A program made the translations under genes and the position numbers. Positions 1-13,105 of a stretch of 64,000 bases of DNA are shown here, piece by piece. The number at the start of each line of letters is the position of its first letter. The first letter of the stretch is position 1. The DNA is from Phialocephala subalpina. Its lineage: Eukaryota; Ascomycota; Leotiomycetes; Helotiales; Mollisiaceae. The notes beneath the pieces were generated by a model that made no database searches, had not been told where the DNA came from, and was given only the letters and a program-made list of their open reading frames with translations. Location of the stretch: positions 979,389 through 1,043,388 of the forward strand of contig FJOG01000003.1 in NCBI GenBank assembly GCA_900073065.1, given 5' to 3'.

Positions 1-190
<190 letters not shown>

Positions 191-564
191 ATTTTATTAA
201 TTATATTTTATAAGAAATTATTTTGTTTTTTAGAAATTCTAATTTGGATTTATTCTTTTAAATATAATATTTAATATTTTTAAATTATTAATAATTAGAA
301 TTTTAATTTAATATTTGGAAATATAATAAAATTCGATTCTAATTATATAATTATACGTATATAACCAATAATATAAGAGTATATTATATATTTTATAAGA
401 ATATATTATATTTAATATAATATACCTTTTTAATATTTTTATAATTTGGAAATATTTAATTAATAAAAGAAATAAAAATTTAAAATATTATTATTTTCAA
501 AATTTATTTTCTTTTTTAAAGTATAAATTATTAATCGAATAATAAACTCATTTTATATAAAGTA

Positions 565-817
565 TAAAATAAAAAGAAGTAATAATAAATCAAATTAATA
601 TTAGATTAATCTTTGCTTTTCGATTAGAGATTCAAAGGGCTTTTATATATAAAATAATAACCTAAGAATAATAATTATATAGCCCCCGTAAAACCTTTTA
701 CGTTACGCGTAAATTTACGCGAACTCTACGTAAGTTATAAAGATTACGTAGCTTTAAATAGTAGTTATAAGCCAATTAAAAGTTGCGCTAATAAAATATT
801 TAATTTAATACGTAATA
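565..817 (-). repeat. Outer LTR of truncated second copy
   Basis: About 253 bp, diverged from the other two LTRs by transitions and a short deletion near its left edge. A purine tract on the minus strand (minus strand AAAAAGGGGGATCA) lies next to it at about 818-830. This makes it a 3' LTR in the same orientation as the long element. Confidence 0.7.
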
Positions 818-3800
818 TGATCCCCCTTTTTTACGATATTATCCTTAGTATTAAATTTTTATTATAGGCTTTATTAATTCTTTATAATGATTATTATAAA
901 CTTTCGTTATTTTTATATTCTTTATAAGGTTCGGATTATATAAATATAAAATAAAAATGCCCTTTGATTAATTTGTTTTTATTAGATCGATAAATTGATT
1001 TTAATGGCTTATTAATAGCGTATTATAAGAATATATAAATAGGAAAATCTTTTTGTAAATTAAAATCGGGAGTAAAAGTTTATTATATTTTTATAATAAT
1101 TATAATAATAATTATCTCGCTAATTAGCAAATAAAGTAATAGTTTATTCTTTTTATACGTGAAATAATATAAAAACTCTTATATACTTTAATAAAAACTC
1201 TTTAGACTTCAAAAGAAATAAATAACTTTTTAAATAAATTTTAAACTTTTGTAATATAATTTTTATATCGCGTTTTTTTAATAAAGTATCGTAATTAAAA
1301 AGTTAATTAATATTTGGATTATAATCGCAAGTATTTTATATTATTTGATTAATTAAAATCGGGGTAATCTATTCTTAATCCGGTATAGTATAACTTTTTA
1401 AAATCGCGAAGCGAAATTTCGAGTCTCTTTTATATAATCGAGCGGTACTCTTTTTATACTTGGTTTCTTTAAATTATTTCGTATTTTTATAATTAAATTT
1501 TAAAAGTTTTTTTAATTTTTAATTTTTATTCGATATATTAATTACTTTTATTTAATTTATTTCTTTTGCTTTTATTATAAATAAAAAGTATAAAGATATT
1601 AAGCGTATTAATCCAAATAAGCGTTTTTATAAAGAGATTAATATTTTTTGGTTTATAAAGAAATTAATATTTTTTGATTTATAATCGAGTATTATTTTCG
1701 TTATTTTAAATACTTGATAATAAATTTTTAATATAAATATAAATCGAAGTTTAATTCGAAGAATTACGAGAAATATAATAGTAAAGAAAGTCTTTATAAG
1801 AAAATATATATAATTCTCGAAGTATTTTTAATATAATTAATAAGTATAAATATTATATAAACTTTATATATTATTTCGTGATTTAGAAAATTGCGTTAAA
1901 ACTTTCTTAGAAAATATAATTTAAGATTATTATTTTAATTTCGATTTAAACGAATTTTAAATTAAGTTTGGATTAATTAATTTCTTTTAGCGGATTAAAA
2001 TTAAAAAAGAGTTTTCTTTAAAAAAAAAAGTTTTCGATAAATAATATACCCTCGAAATAAATATATTTATTTTATTATTCTCGGAGTATATTAATATTTC
2101 GAGTAATTTTTTAGAAATTTTTATATTATTAATATGAAAATTATTACGCAAATAAGAATAAATACTTATAAACTTAGTATTTTTAATATTTTTAACGTTA
2201 AAATCATGAAATTTTAAGTTTTAAAAGAATTAATTATTATTATTAAAGGCTTTAATATTTTCTTTTAATTTATAATATATATTAAATTAATTCTTTTAAT
2301 TCTTATTAATTCTTTTTAGTATTTTATTATTAATAAAGAAAAAAAGGATAATAATAATATTTTTACGAAAATATTATAATAATTTAAAAAGAAAATTTAA
2401 ATTTTAGTATTTTTAAAGTATTTTACTTTTAGCGTATAAATTTTGCGGCATTTTTTTAGTTATAAAACCCTTTTTAGCGAAATACTCGGGGTTATTAAAT
2501 TATTATATAATAAAATAAATTTTAATTAATTAATTTTTATCGATTTATATAATTAAAAAATAAAATAAAAATAAAAGCGAATAATTTATACGTATTTTCG
2601 AAGTTTATTATACTTTCATTTTGGTTTTTTTTACTATTTGATCTTTTATTGAAAGGAGTAAATTAAGGTTTTTACGGCGCTTAAAAAATTAAGTTTCTTT
2701 GAAATTATAATTTTTATTATAAGAATCTAATAATTTTTTTATATTTTTAAAATTAAAATAAATTAATAATTATATATTATAATTTTTTGATTATTCTTTT
2801 CATTTAATTAAATATTTATAATCTTTATTATAATTATTTTATTTATAATTTAAAATAGTTTTTATTTTTATTTATTATTATTATTATTATTAGTAAACTT
2901 TAAATTAATATTTATAAGGAAATTTTCCGATTATTTTCCGATATTAATAATATAAAAAACAAAGTAAAACTAAGAGTATAAAAAAAGTAATTTAAGTTTA
3001 TAAGTAATCTTATTAATATATTCTTCGATTTGAAATAATTTGATAAATTTAAAAACAAATTTCCTTAGTTTTAATCGAATATTTTTTATAAATAATAAAA
3101 TTTATAATTTTATTACGAAGTATTTATCGAGTTTATATTTATTATAATATTTTTCTTTGTTTTTTTGTATATAATCCTAAAATTCTTAAAAGTTTCTTTT
3201 TTCTTTTCTTATAATTTTTATTTATTATCGCGTAATTAGTATTTCCTTTTGAAATTTAATTTTAAAATTTTATAATAAATATAAATTATAATTATAAATA
3301 ATTTTAAAGAGAATTATTTAAAATATTTAATACTTCGAATTATTATAAATAAATTTTATAAATAAGAATTTATTTACTTAATTATTTTTCTTAATATTAT
3401 AATAATAATATAAATAATATTTAAGTATTTAATTTTAATATTTTATTTATTTATTAATTTAAGGATAAAATATTATAAAGAATTATTATTTATAAAAAAA
3501 ATAAAAAATAAATATAAATTAAATTTTTAAAGTAAAAATATTATTAGGGGTTCCGAAATTACTAAAAATTTTATTTTATAATAAAATAATTAATTCGAGA
3601 ATAATAATAATTTTATAATAAAGAATATATTTCGTTATTTTTAAATAATAATAAATAATAATAAGTATATTATCGAAATCGTTTTCATTAGAATTTTTAT
3701 AAAAAAGTAATTTTATAATAAAATTTATTAATATTTCCAATTAAAACCCAATAAATTATAATAAAATATTAAAAAACTTATAAAATATATAATACTTAGT

Positions 3801-4781
3801 TTTAATTTTCTAATAAACGTTATATTCTCGAATATAATTATAAATATTATTTTTAAGCCTTTTTTAGTAATAAATTCTTCGAATAAATTCTAGTATTTTA
3901 TTTACGTTAAAGTAATTTATTAAAGGGTTATTATAATAAAACTTTATAATTTCGATTTTAAATACGGGATTATAAAGTATAAAAACTTTATTATTTTAAC
4001 GCAAAAGTCTTTATTTATTGATTTATTAGATTTCTTATTTTTAAAAGTTTTTTTTACGCGTTTTATTAACTCGTATTATTTTATTATATTTATTATTTTA
4101 TTATAATAACAAAATAAAGTTTACGATAAAATTAATAAAAAGTATTAATATAATATTCGAACGCGTTATCGTATATATTTATAATCTTAGGATTAATTAT
4201 TTATAATTAATTAAATTTATTAATAATTAGAAATTTTAATTATTATACTTTTTATTAGAAATTTTATTTATAGATAAATAATCGTTCGTAGTTTTTAAAG
4301 CGGGGTTTCGAAAGTTTTTAATTTTTATTTCCAAATTACTAATTTAGACTTTTTAATCGAGATTTCTTTACTTATTAATTAAAGTTAAATTCGATTTATA
4401 TATCGCAAATAAATATTATATAATCGGAAATATTTTTGATTTAATCGAAATATCGCGGATTATAATTATAAATTTCCTTTTTAATTTATTTTGGAAAATA
4501 AAAAACCAAAAATCTTAAAAAGCTTTTTTAAATAACTTATTATTATAATTTAATCGGCGATTTAATTTATTTATTGGATTTTGTAACGGAAATTACGGTT
4601 GGTTAAAGTGATAATAATATTAATAGTTGAGGTTTAAGAAACCTCGGCTATAGGGATACTATATAGAGAATATGAGGTCACGTATTATATAACCGTAACA
4701 AATTTAATAAACTTTTTTAATAAATAATTTTAAAATTATAAAAACAAAATATATAATTTATTTTACTTAATATTTAAAGTA
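818..4781 (-). mobile_element. Truncated internal region of a second gypsy copy
   Basis: This segment aligns with 5042-8938 of the long element along its whole length, then stops at the middle LTR. The reverse-transcriptase and gag half (equivalent to about 8.94-12.39 kb) is missing. It carries one extra 119-bp insert at 4582-4700 that the other copy lacks. No intact frame remains. Confidence 0.7.
4582..4700. mobile_element. 119-bp MITE-like insertion inside the RIPed repeat
   Basis: The insert is bounded by TGTAACGG and CCGTAACA, an 8-bp terminal inverted repeat with one mismatch. It is flanked by GATTT on the left and AATTT on the right, compatible with a short target duplication altered by RIP. 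The paralogous site near 8826 has only GAATTTAATAAAC and no insert, so the empty site is visible. The insert is clearly richer in GC than its surroundings and contains a small internal hairpin (GAGGTTTAAGAAACCTC). It is too short to encode a transposase. Confidence 0.6.
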
Positions 4782-5041
4782 TGAAATATAGAATAGAAGG
4801 AGGTAATAATAAGTCAAATTAATATTAAACTAATCTTTGTTTTTCTACCAAAGATTCAAAGAACTTTTATATATAGAATAATAACTTAAGAATAATAATC
4901 GCATAGCTCTCGTAAGACCTCTTACGCTACGCGTAAGCTTACGCGAGCTCTACGTAAATTATAGAGGCTACGTAGCTTTAAGTGGTGATTGTAAGCCAAT
5001 CAAAGGCTGCGCTAGTAAAACATTTAATCCTATACGTGATA
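4782..5041 (-). repeat. Middle LTR, shared by the two repeat units
   Basis: This 260-bp LTR is the same length as the copy at 12387 and the least mutated of the three: its TTACGCTACGCGTAAGCTTACGCG core keeps more C and G. It is the 3' LTR of the long element. It also directly abuts the truncated internal region of the second copy (818-4781). Confidence 0.75.
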
Positions 5042-8000
5042 CGATTCCCCCTCTTTATAATATTGTCCTCGGTATCAAATCTCTATTATAGGCCTTATTA
5101 ACTCTCCGTAATAGTCGCTGTAAGTTTCCGTTGCCCTTACGTCCTCTATGAAGTTCGAGTTGCATAAATACGAGATAAAAGTGCCCTTTGATTAATTTGT
5201 TTCCATTAGATCGATAAGCCGACTTTAATAGTTTACCGATAGCGTATCATGGGAATATATAAATAAGAAAATCTTTCTATAAACTAAAACCGAGAGCGAG
5301 AGTTTATTATATCCCTATAGTAATTACAATAATAATTATCTTACTAATTAATAGATAAAATAGTAATTTACTCCCGTTATACGTAAAGTAATATAAAGAC
5401 TCTTATATACTTTAATAAAGACTTTCTAAACTTCAAAAGAAACAAATAACTTTTTAAATAAAATTTAAATCTTTATAATATAATTCTCGTATCGCGTCTC
5501 TTAATAAAGCGTCGTAATTAAAGGGTTAATTAGCGTTCGGATTATAATCGCGGGCGTTTTACGCTATTTAATTAGTTAGAATCGGAGTAATCTATTTTTA
5601 ATTCGGTATAACGTAACTCTTTAAAATCGCGAAACGAAATTTCGAGCCTCTTTTATATAATCAAGCGGTATTTTCTTTATATTTAATTTCTTTAAATCAT
5701 TTTATACTTCCGTAATTGAACTTTATAAACTTCCTTTAATTTTTTAATTTTTATTCGATATATTGATTACTTTTATCTAATTTGCTTTTTCTATTTTTAC
5801 TACGAGTAAAAAGCGTAAAAGTATTAGGCGTATTAATTCAAATAAGCGTTTTCGTAAAGAGATTAATACTTTTTGATTTATAATCGAGCGTTATTTCTAT
5901 TATTTTAAATACTTAATAATAGACTCTTAATATAAATGTAAATCGAAATTTAATTCGAAGAATTGCGAGAAGTATAATAATAAAGAAAGCCTTTATAAAA
6001 AAGTATATATAATTCTCGAAGTACTTTTAATATAATTAACGAGTATAAATACTATATAAATTCTATGTATTATTTCGTGACTTAAAAGATTACGTTAAAA
6101 CTTTCTTAGAAAATATAATTTAAAATCGTTATTTTAATTTCAATTTAAATAAGTTTCAAATTAAATTTAAATTAATTAATTTTTTTCGATGGATTAAAAT
6201 CGAGAAAAAGTTTTCTTTAAAGAAAATCTTCGATAAATAGTACGCCTTCGAAATAAATCCGTTCACTTTATTATTCTCAGAGTATATTAATACTTTGAGT
6301 AATCTTTTAAAAACTTTTACGTCGCTAATATAAAAATTATTACGCAAATAAAAATAAACGCTTATAAATTTAATATTTTTAGCGCTTTTAATACTAAGAT
6401 TATAAAGCTTCAAATTTTAAAAGAATTAATTATTATTATTAAAAGTTTTAATATTTTCTTTCGATTTGTAATATATATTAAATTAATTCTTTTAATTATT
6501 ATTAACTTTTTTCAATACTTTATTATCGATAAAAAAGAAGAAAATAATAATAATATCTTTGCGAAAGTACTATAATAATTTGAAAAAGAAATTTAAATTT
6601 TAACGTTTTTAAAGTATTTTACTTTTAATATATAAATTTTATAGTGTTTTTCGATTATAAAACCCTTTTTAATGAGATATTTAAAGCTTTTAAATTATTA
6701 TACAATAAAACAAATTTTAATTAATTGATTTCTATCGATTTATATAATCAAAAAATAAAACGAAAATAAAACAAAAATAAAAGCGAATAATCTACGCGTA
6801 TTTTTGAAGTTTATCGCGCTTCCGTTTTAATTTCTTTACTACTTGATCTTTTATTGAAAGAAGTAAATCGAAATTTTTACGGCGCTTAAAAAATCGAGCT
6901 TTTCTAAGATCGTAATTTTTATTATAAAAGTCTAATAATTCTTTCGCGTTTTTAAAATTAAAATAAATTAATAACTATATATTATAATTTTTTAATTACC
7001 CTTTTTATTTAATTAAATATTTACGGGTTTTATTATAACTATTTTATTTGTAATTTAAAATAGTTTTTACTTCTTATTTTTACTCGTTATTATCGTTAAC
7101 GAACTTTAAATTAACGTTTATAAAAAAGTCTTCCGATTATTTTTCGGCGCTAATAATATACTCCTCGAAAAAAGAAATATAGAAAACAAAATAAAACTAA
7201 AAATATAAAGAAAGTAATTTAAATTTATAAACGATTTCATTAATACACTTTTTAATTTAAAATAATTTAATAAATTTAAAAGCAAATTTCTTTAATTTTA
7301 ATAGAATATTTTTCGTAAATAATAAAACTTATAATTCTATCGCGAAATACTTATCGAGTTTATACTTATTATAATACTTTTCCCTATTTTTCTACGCGTA
7401 ATTTTAAAGCTTTTAAAAGTCTCTTTTTTCTTTCTTTATAGTTTTTACTTATTATCGCGCAATTAATATTTCTCTTTGAAATTTATTTTTAGAATTCTAT
7501 AGTAAACGTAAATTATAACTATAAATAACTTTAAAAAAGATCGTTTAAAGCGTTTAATACTTCGAATTATTATAAGTAAACTCCGCGAATAAAAGTTTAT
7601 TTATTTAATTATTTTTTAACGTTATAATAATAGCGTAAATAATATTTAAATATTTAATTTTAATGCTTTATTTACTTATTAATCTAAAGATAAAATGCTA
7701 TAAAAAGCTATTATCTATAAAAGAAATAAAAATAAAGTGCAAATTAGAACTTTAAAATAAAAACGCTATTATAATCCGAAATAATATCGTTAAAAGTCTC
7801 GAAATTACTAAAAACTTTATTTTATAATAAAGTAATTAATTCGAGAGTATCGATAGTTTTATAATAAGGAATGTATTTCGCTATCTTTAAATAATAATAA
7901 ACGATAACGAGTATATTATCGAAGTCGTCTTTATTAAAATTTTTATAAAAGAATAATTTTATAATAAAATCCATTAATATTTCCGATTAAAGCCCAATAA

Positions 8001-10617
8001 ATTACAATAAAATACTAAAAAGCCCGTAAAACGCGTAACGTTTAATTTTAATTCTTTAATAAACGTTATATTCTCGAATATAATTACGAACGTTATTTTT
8101 AAACTCTTTTTAATAATAAGTTCTTCGAATAAATTTTAACGTTTTAATTACGCCGAAATAATTTATTAAAAAGTCGTCGTAATAAAACTTTACGATTTCG
8201 ACTTTAAATATAAGATTATAAAGTATAAAAACTTTATTATTTTAGTGTAAAAATTCTTGTTTATCGATTTATTAAATTTCTTACTTTTGAGAATTCTTTT
8301 TGCGCGTTTTATCGGCCCGTATTATTTTATTATATTTGTCGTTTTATTGCGATAATAAAATGAGGTTTATAATAAAGTTAATAAAGAGTATTAATATGGT
8401 ATTCGAACGCATTATTATATATATTTATAATCTTAAGATTAATTATTTATAATTAATTAAATTTATTAACGATTAAAAGTTTTAATTGTTATATTTTCTA
8501 TTAGAAACTTTATTTATAAATAAATAATTATTCGTAGTTTTTAAAGTAAAGTCTCAAAAGTTTTTAATTCCCTTTTCCAATTTATTAATTTAGACTTTTT
8601 AATCGAAATCTTTTTACTTATTAATTAAAGTTAAATTCGATTTATACGTCGTAAATAAACGTTATATAATCGAAAATACTTTTAATTCGATCGAAATATC
8701 GCGGATTATAATTATAAACTTTTTTTTAATTTATTTTAAAAAGTGAAAAATTAAGAGTTTTAAAAAAGTCTCTTTAAGTGACTTATTATTATAATCCGAT
8801 CGGCGATTTAATTTATTTATTGAATTTAATAAACTTTTCCGATAAATAATCTTAAAATTATAAAAAGTAAAATATATAGTTTATTTTATTTATCGCTTCT
8901 TTAAATACTTTGTATTTATTTAATATTTAAAGTTATTATAATTAGTAATTACTTTTATAGTATATTTAGTACTTTCAAAGTAATATTATTATTCTTTAAA
9001 ATTCTTAATAATCGTTAGAAATTTTTTATCGTAAATTACGTAATTCTTTTCCGTGTTATTAATTTTGCAAAAGAAAAAAACTACAAAATACTAATAACGC
9101 TTCGAATTACTTTTTAAGCCTTTTTATTATAATAAAATCCCTATAATAATAAATTTCGATATATTAATTTTTAAACGAATTTTCTTTATTAAATCGAAAT
9201 AAATTAAAAAAAGTATTTTAATAAAAACTTTCTTTAAATTTTTAAAGTTTTATTTAGTTTTTATTATAAATATAAACTCTTTAAATTTTACGCTTTTTTC
9301 TATACTTTTAAATAGTTTTAAAAAGCCTATAATTACACTAAAGAAACCGTGTACGAAACGGTAATAAAAATTAATAAACTTTAAAAAAATTTAAATTTCT
9401 CGAAAAAAAATCGATTTAAATTATTTAACGATTATTCGAACTTTTTTCGAGTTTAAATATATTTTATCGCAATTAATAATAAACTCAAGAAACTTTATTT
9501 ACTTTTTATTAAATTTATATTTATTAAGTTTAACGTAGAATTTATATTTGCGGAACTTTTTTATTATTTAAAATACGTACGACTCGTATTTAATAAAATC
9601 TCGAGAATAAATTAAAATATTATTTAAATAAATTATAATAAAATAATTTAATAAATTTAAAAAAACTCCGTTAATATACGTTTAAAAAGTCGTTAACGCG
9701 TTCGTTAATTCGAATAATACTATTTAATATTTAAAGTAATTATAACGAATTCGAAAAACTATTTTTTAAACGTTTTTCCTTCGAATTCATATTTAATAAT
9801 AAAAAAATTTTAAATTTAATTTAATAAAAATTTAAATATTTATAAAGCGATTTAAAGTCTCGTTAATTAAAAATAAAGAATATCGATTTTTAATCGTTAC
9901 TTTATTAAAACTTTTATAATCTACGTAAAACTTTAAACTTTTGTTTTTTTTAAATATAAAGAATATAAAAACTCTCGTAAAATTAATAAAAAACGTATTT
10001 ATTTTTTTTAAGAAAATTACGATATAATCGCGAAATATTACGAATTAAAATTCTAAAAAATTATATAAAAATTTATAAAGTATTTAATCTTTTATTTTAA
10101 TTATATACTCGTATTTATTTTATTCGAGAAAAATAAAAATTATTTTTTTATTAAAAATATTTTTATAACCCCGAAAATATTCTAATAAAATAATCTCTTA
10201 TTTTTAAATAATTATAAAAACTTTTAATATTTTCGATTTTTTAAAAAGTAAATAATTTTACTTTCGAATTTAAGTATTTATACTTTTTGTAATTAATTAA
10301 ATAATCGTATTTTCTTTTTTTAAAGAAAATCATATAAATTTCGATATTTAATTCGATTTTAAAAAACTTTATAAACTCGAAAAAATTTAAAACTTTAATA
10401 TTATTTTAAATTATTATATAAATTTATTTCCTCGTTAATTAATTATAAATACTAATACTTTTCTTAATAAATTAATCTTTTTTTAATATTATTTTATAAT
10501 TTGATTTATTGCAATTATAAAAATACTATTTAAAATTACGAATTTACTCGCGATTATTAATAATAATAAGATTTAAATCGTAATAATTAGAAATTTAAAA
10601 AACGTATTTATCGAAAA

Positions 10618-11579
10618 NNNNNNNNNNNNNNNNNNNNNNNNNNNNNNNNNNNNNNNNNNNNNNNNNNNNNNNNNNNNNNNNNNNNNNNNNNNNNNNNNNN
10701 NNNNNNNNNNNNNNNNNNNNNNNNNNNNNNNNNNNNNNNNNNNNNNNNNNNNNNNNNNNNNNNNNNNNNNNNNNNNNNNNNNNNNNNNNNNNNNNNNNNN
10801 NNNNNNNNNNNNNNNNNNNNNNNNNNNNNNNNNNNNNNNNNNNNNNNNNNNNNNNNNNNNNNNNNNNNNNNNNNNNNNNNNNNNNNNNNNNNNNNNNNNN
10901 NNNNNNNNNNNNNNNNNNNNNNNNNNNNNNNNNNNNNNNNNNNNNNNNNNNNNNNNNNNNNNNNNNNNNNNNNNNNNNNNNNNNNNNNNNNNNNNNNNNN
11001 NNNNNNNNNNNNNNNNNNNNNNNNNNNNNNNNNNNNNNNNNNNNNNNNNNNNNNNNNNNNNNNNNNNNNNNNNNNNNNNNNNNNNNNNNNNNNNNNNNNN
11101 NNNNNNNNNNNNNNNNNNNNNNNNNNNNNNNNNNNNNNNNNNNNNNNNNNNNNNNNNNNNNNNNNNNNNNNNNNNNNNNNNNNNNNNNNNNNNNNNNNNN
11201 NNNNNNNNNNNNNNNNNNNNNNNNNNNNNNNNNNNNNNNNNNNNNNNNNNNNNNNNNNNNNNNNNNNNNNNNNNNNNNNNNNNNNNNNNNNNNNNNNNNN
11301 NNNNNNNNNNNNNNNNNNNNNNNNNNNNNNNNNNNNNNNNNNNNNNNNNNNNNNNNNNNNNNNNNNNNNNNNNNNNNNNNNNNNNNNNNNNNNNNNNNNN
11401 NNNNNNNNNNNNNNNNNNNNNNNNNNNNNNNNNNNNNNNNNNNNNNNNNNNNNNNNNNNNNNNNNNNNNNNNNNNNNNNNNNNNNNNNNNNNNNNNNNNN
11501 NNNNNNNNNNNNNNNNNNNNNNNNNNNNNNNNNNNNNNNNNNNNNNNNNNNNNNNNNNNNNNNNNNNNNNNNNNNNNNN
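10618..11579. other. Assembly gap (962 N)
   Basis: A run of N lies within the 5' half of the gypsy element. Any open frame drawn across it is meaningless. Confidence 1.
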
Positions 11580-12386
11580 ATATTTTAAAAAAAATCAAAA
11601 ATCGACTTTAAATTTTAAAACGCGTTTTTAATCGAAAAAGTTTTAAAGATTAAAAAATTTATTTTAAAGTTTATAATATTAATTCGAATAAATTTCTTTA
11701 TATTTAAAATACTATTTTTTTTCTTATTATTAAAAGCGTTTAACGCGTAAAAACCACGAAATCTATTAATAAAAATTTTTAATTTTTAATTATATTTATT
11801 ATGAATATATTTTTTACGAAAAATTAATTTACTTTATTCGAATTTATATTAATAATACGCGTTATTTCCGGCGTTAATTTAAATTTATAAACGTTAAATC
11901 GTATTAAAAATTTAATTTAAAAAGTTTTATTATTTTTATTATCGCGTAAAAAAATATTAATTTATTTAATTAACCAAAAAATTTCGAGGCTTTTTTTAAA
12001 TACGATTAAAATTAATTAAAAATTTAAAAAATTTATTTAAAAATTTAATTAAAGTATTTTTATTTCTAATATTAAAAGTAATACTTAGAATAATATTAAA
12101 TTATTATTCGTAGTTTAAAATTTGATTAGAGCTTTTAGTAATTTATTAAAAATTATTAATAACGGTTTTTATATTATTATTTAATATTTTAAAAATAAAA
12201 AATTTATTATTTCCTTTAGAATTTTAAAAGAATTATTAAACTTAAAAGCGAAGAACGTTATTACTTATTAAAAGAGGATTTATAAAGGCTTTTTTCCGTT
12301 CTTAATAAAGTTATTATTATTAGTAATTATAATTTCGTACGTATTATTATCGAATTTTTAACCTTTAAAATAAAGAAATTAAAATA

Positions 12387-12646
12387 TGAAATATAAAATA
12401 AAATAAAGTAATAATAAATCAAATTAATATTAGATTAATTTTTGCTTTTTAACTAGAAATTTAAAGGGCCTTTATATACAGAATAATAATTTAAGAATAA
12501 TAATTATATAACCCTTGTAAAACTTTTTATATTACGCGTAAATTTACGCGAATTTTATATAAGTTATAAAGGTTACGTAACCTTAGGTAATAATTATAAA
12601 CCGGCCAAAAATTATATTAATAAAATATACAATTTAATATATAATA
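12387..12646 (-). repeat. 5' LTR of gypsy element
   Basis: This is a 260-bp copy, aligning over its length with 4782-5041 and 565-817. Shared landmarks include TGAAATATA at one edge, the GTAATAATAAATC block and the inverted TTACGCGTAAATTTACGCG core. It is the most heavily RIPed of the three: CpG in the other copies appears as TA at the outer edge. Sequence beyond 12646 is unrelated to the other LTR flanks. Confidence 0.75.
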
Positions 12647-13045
12647 TTTTAATTAAATAATTATAAAGTTTATTTTAAATTCAATTACAAATATATTTTA
12701 TTTTTTATTATAAAATTAAAATTCAAAGATTAATTAAAAAACTTTAATTAAAATAATTCTAAATTAGAAATTTTAAAGAAAGTAAATTTAAAGTTATAAA
12801 TATTATATATAATTATATATATATTAATACTAAAATAATATTTTAATCCAAGCAATTAAAAAGTTTTTTATTATTCGAAAATATATATTCCGAGTTTAAA
12901 AGTAATCCTAAAAATAAAAACTATTATTAGCTTTTAAAGTCGGGTATAATTCATAGGGTATACATGTAAATAGCCTTAATTTTCGCTTTTAGAACTTGAC
13001 CTCTAAGATCAACTCGAATTAGAATCAGGATATATATGCCTAATT

Positions 13046-13105
13046 AGAAGGCGAGCCTTCTTAGAATATCAGGGGGGCGCACTGCGCTGAGCGTAGTGCG
13101 CCCCC
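13046..13105. repeat. Two adjacent hairpins at the AT/GC boundary
   Basis: The first hairpin is AGAAGGC-GA-GCCTTCT (13046-13061), a perfect 7-bp stem. The second has a 15-bp stem, GGGGGCGCACTGCGC (13073-13087) pairing with GCGTAGTGCGCCCCC (13091-13105) around a 3-nt loop, with a single G/T mismatch. They lie about 100 bp after composition turns normal. They could be ends of a small element or a recombination or replication structure; the function is not evident. Confidence 0.7.

Larger units (their letters stand above)
4782..12646 (-). mobile_element. RIP-degraded Ty3/gypsy LTR retrotransposon, near full length
   Basis: The element is about 7.9 kb, flanked by two 260-bp LTRs (12387-12646 as the 5' LTR and 4782-5041 as the 3' LTR on the minus strand). 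On the minus strand the segment 9950-9842 still reads FYVDYKSFNKVTIKNRY followed by LINETLNRF. This is the conserved gypsy-type reverse-transcriptase region (family form FCVDYRxLNKxTIKNRYPLP). A purine-rich tract (minus strand GAGGGGGAATCG) abuts the 3' LTR at 5042-5053 and is absent outside the 5' LTR, which fixes the orientation. The 5' LTR starts TAT where TGT is expected, a RIP-type change. All reading frames are broken, so the element is dead. A 962-nt gap removes part of the gag side. Integrase could not be read with confidence. Confidence 0.8.

Noticed and set aside
6156..6413. 85-codon minus-strand frame in the AT-rich block as a gene
   Set aside because: It lies within the RIPed repeat, has extreme Lys/Asn/Ile/Phe bias from AT composition, and the homologous stretch in the other copy (about 1,950-2,210) is broken by stops.
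10573..11598. 341-codon minus-strand open frame
   Set aside because: It consists almost entirely of the N gap; no real codons support it.
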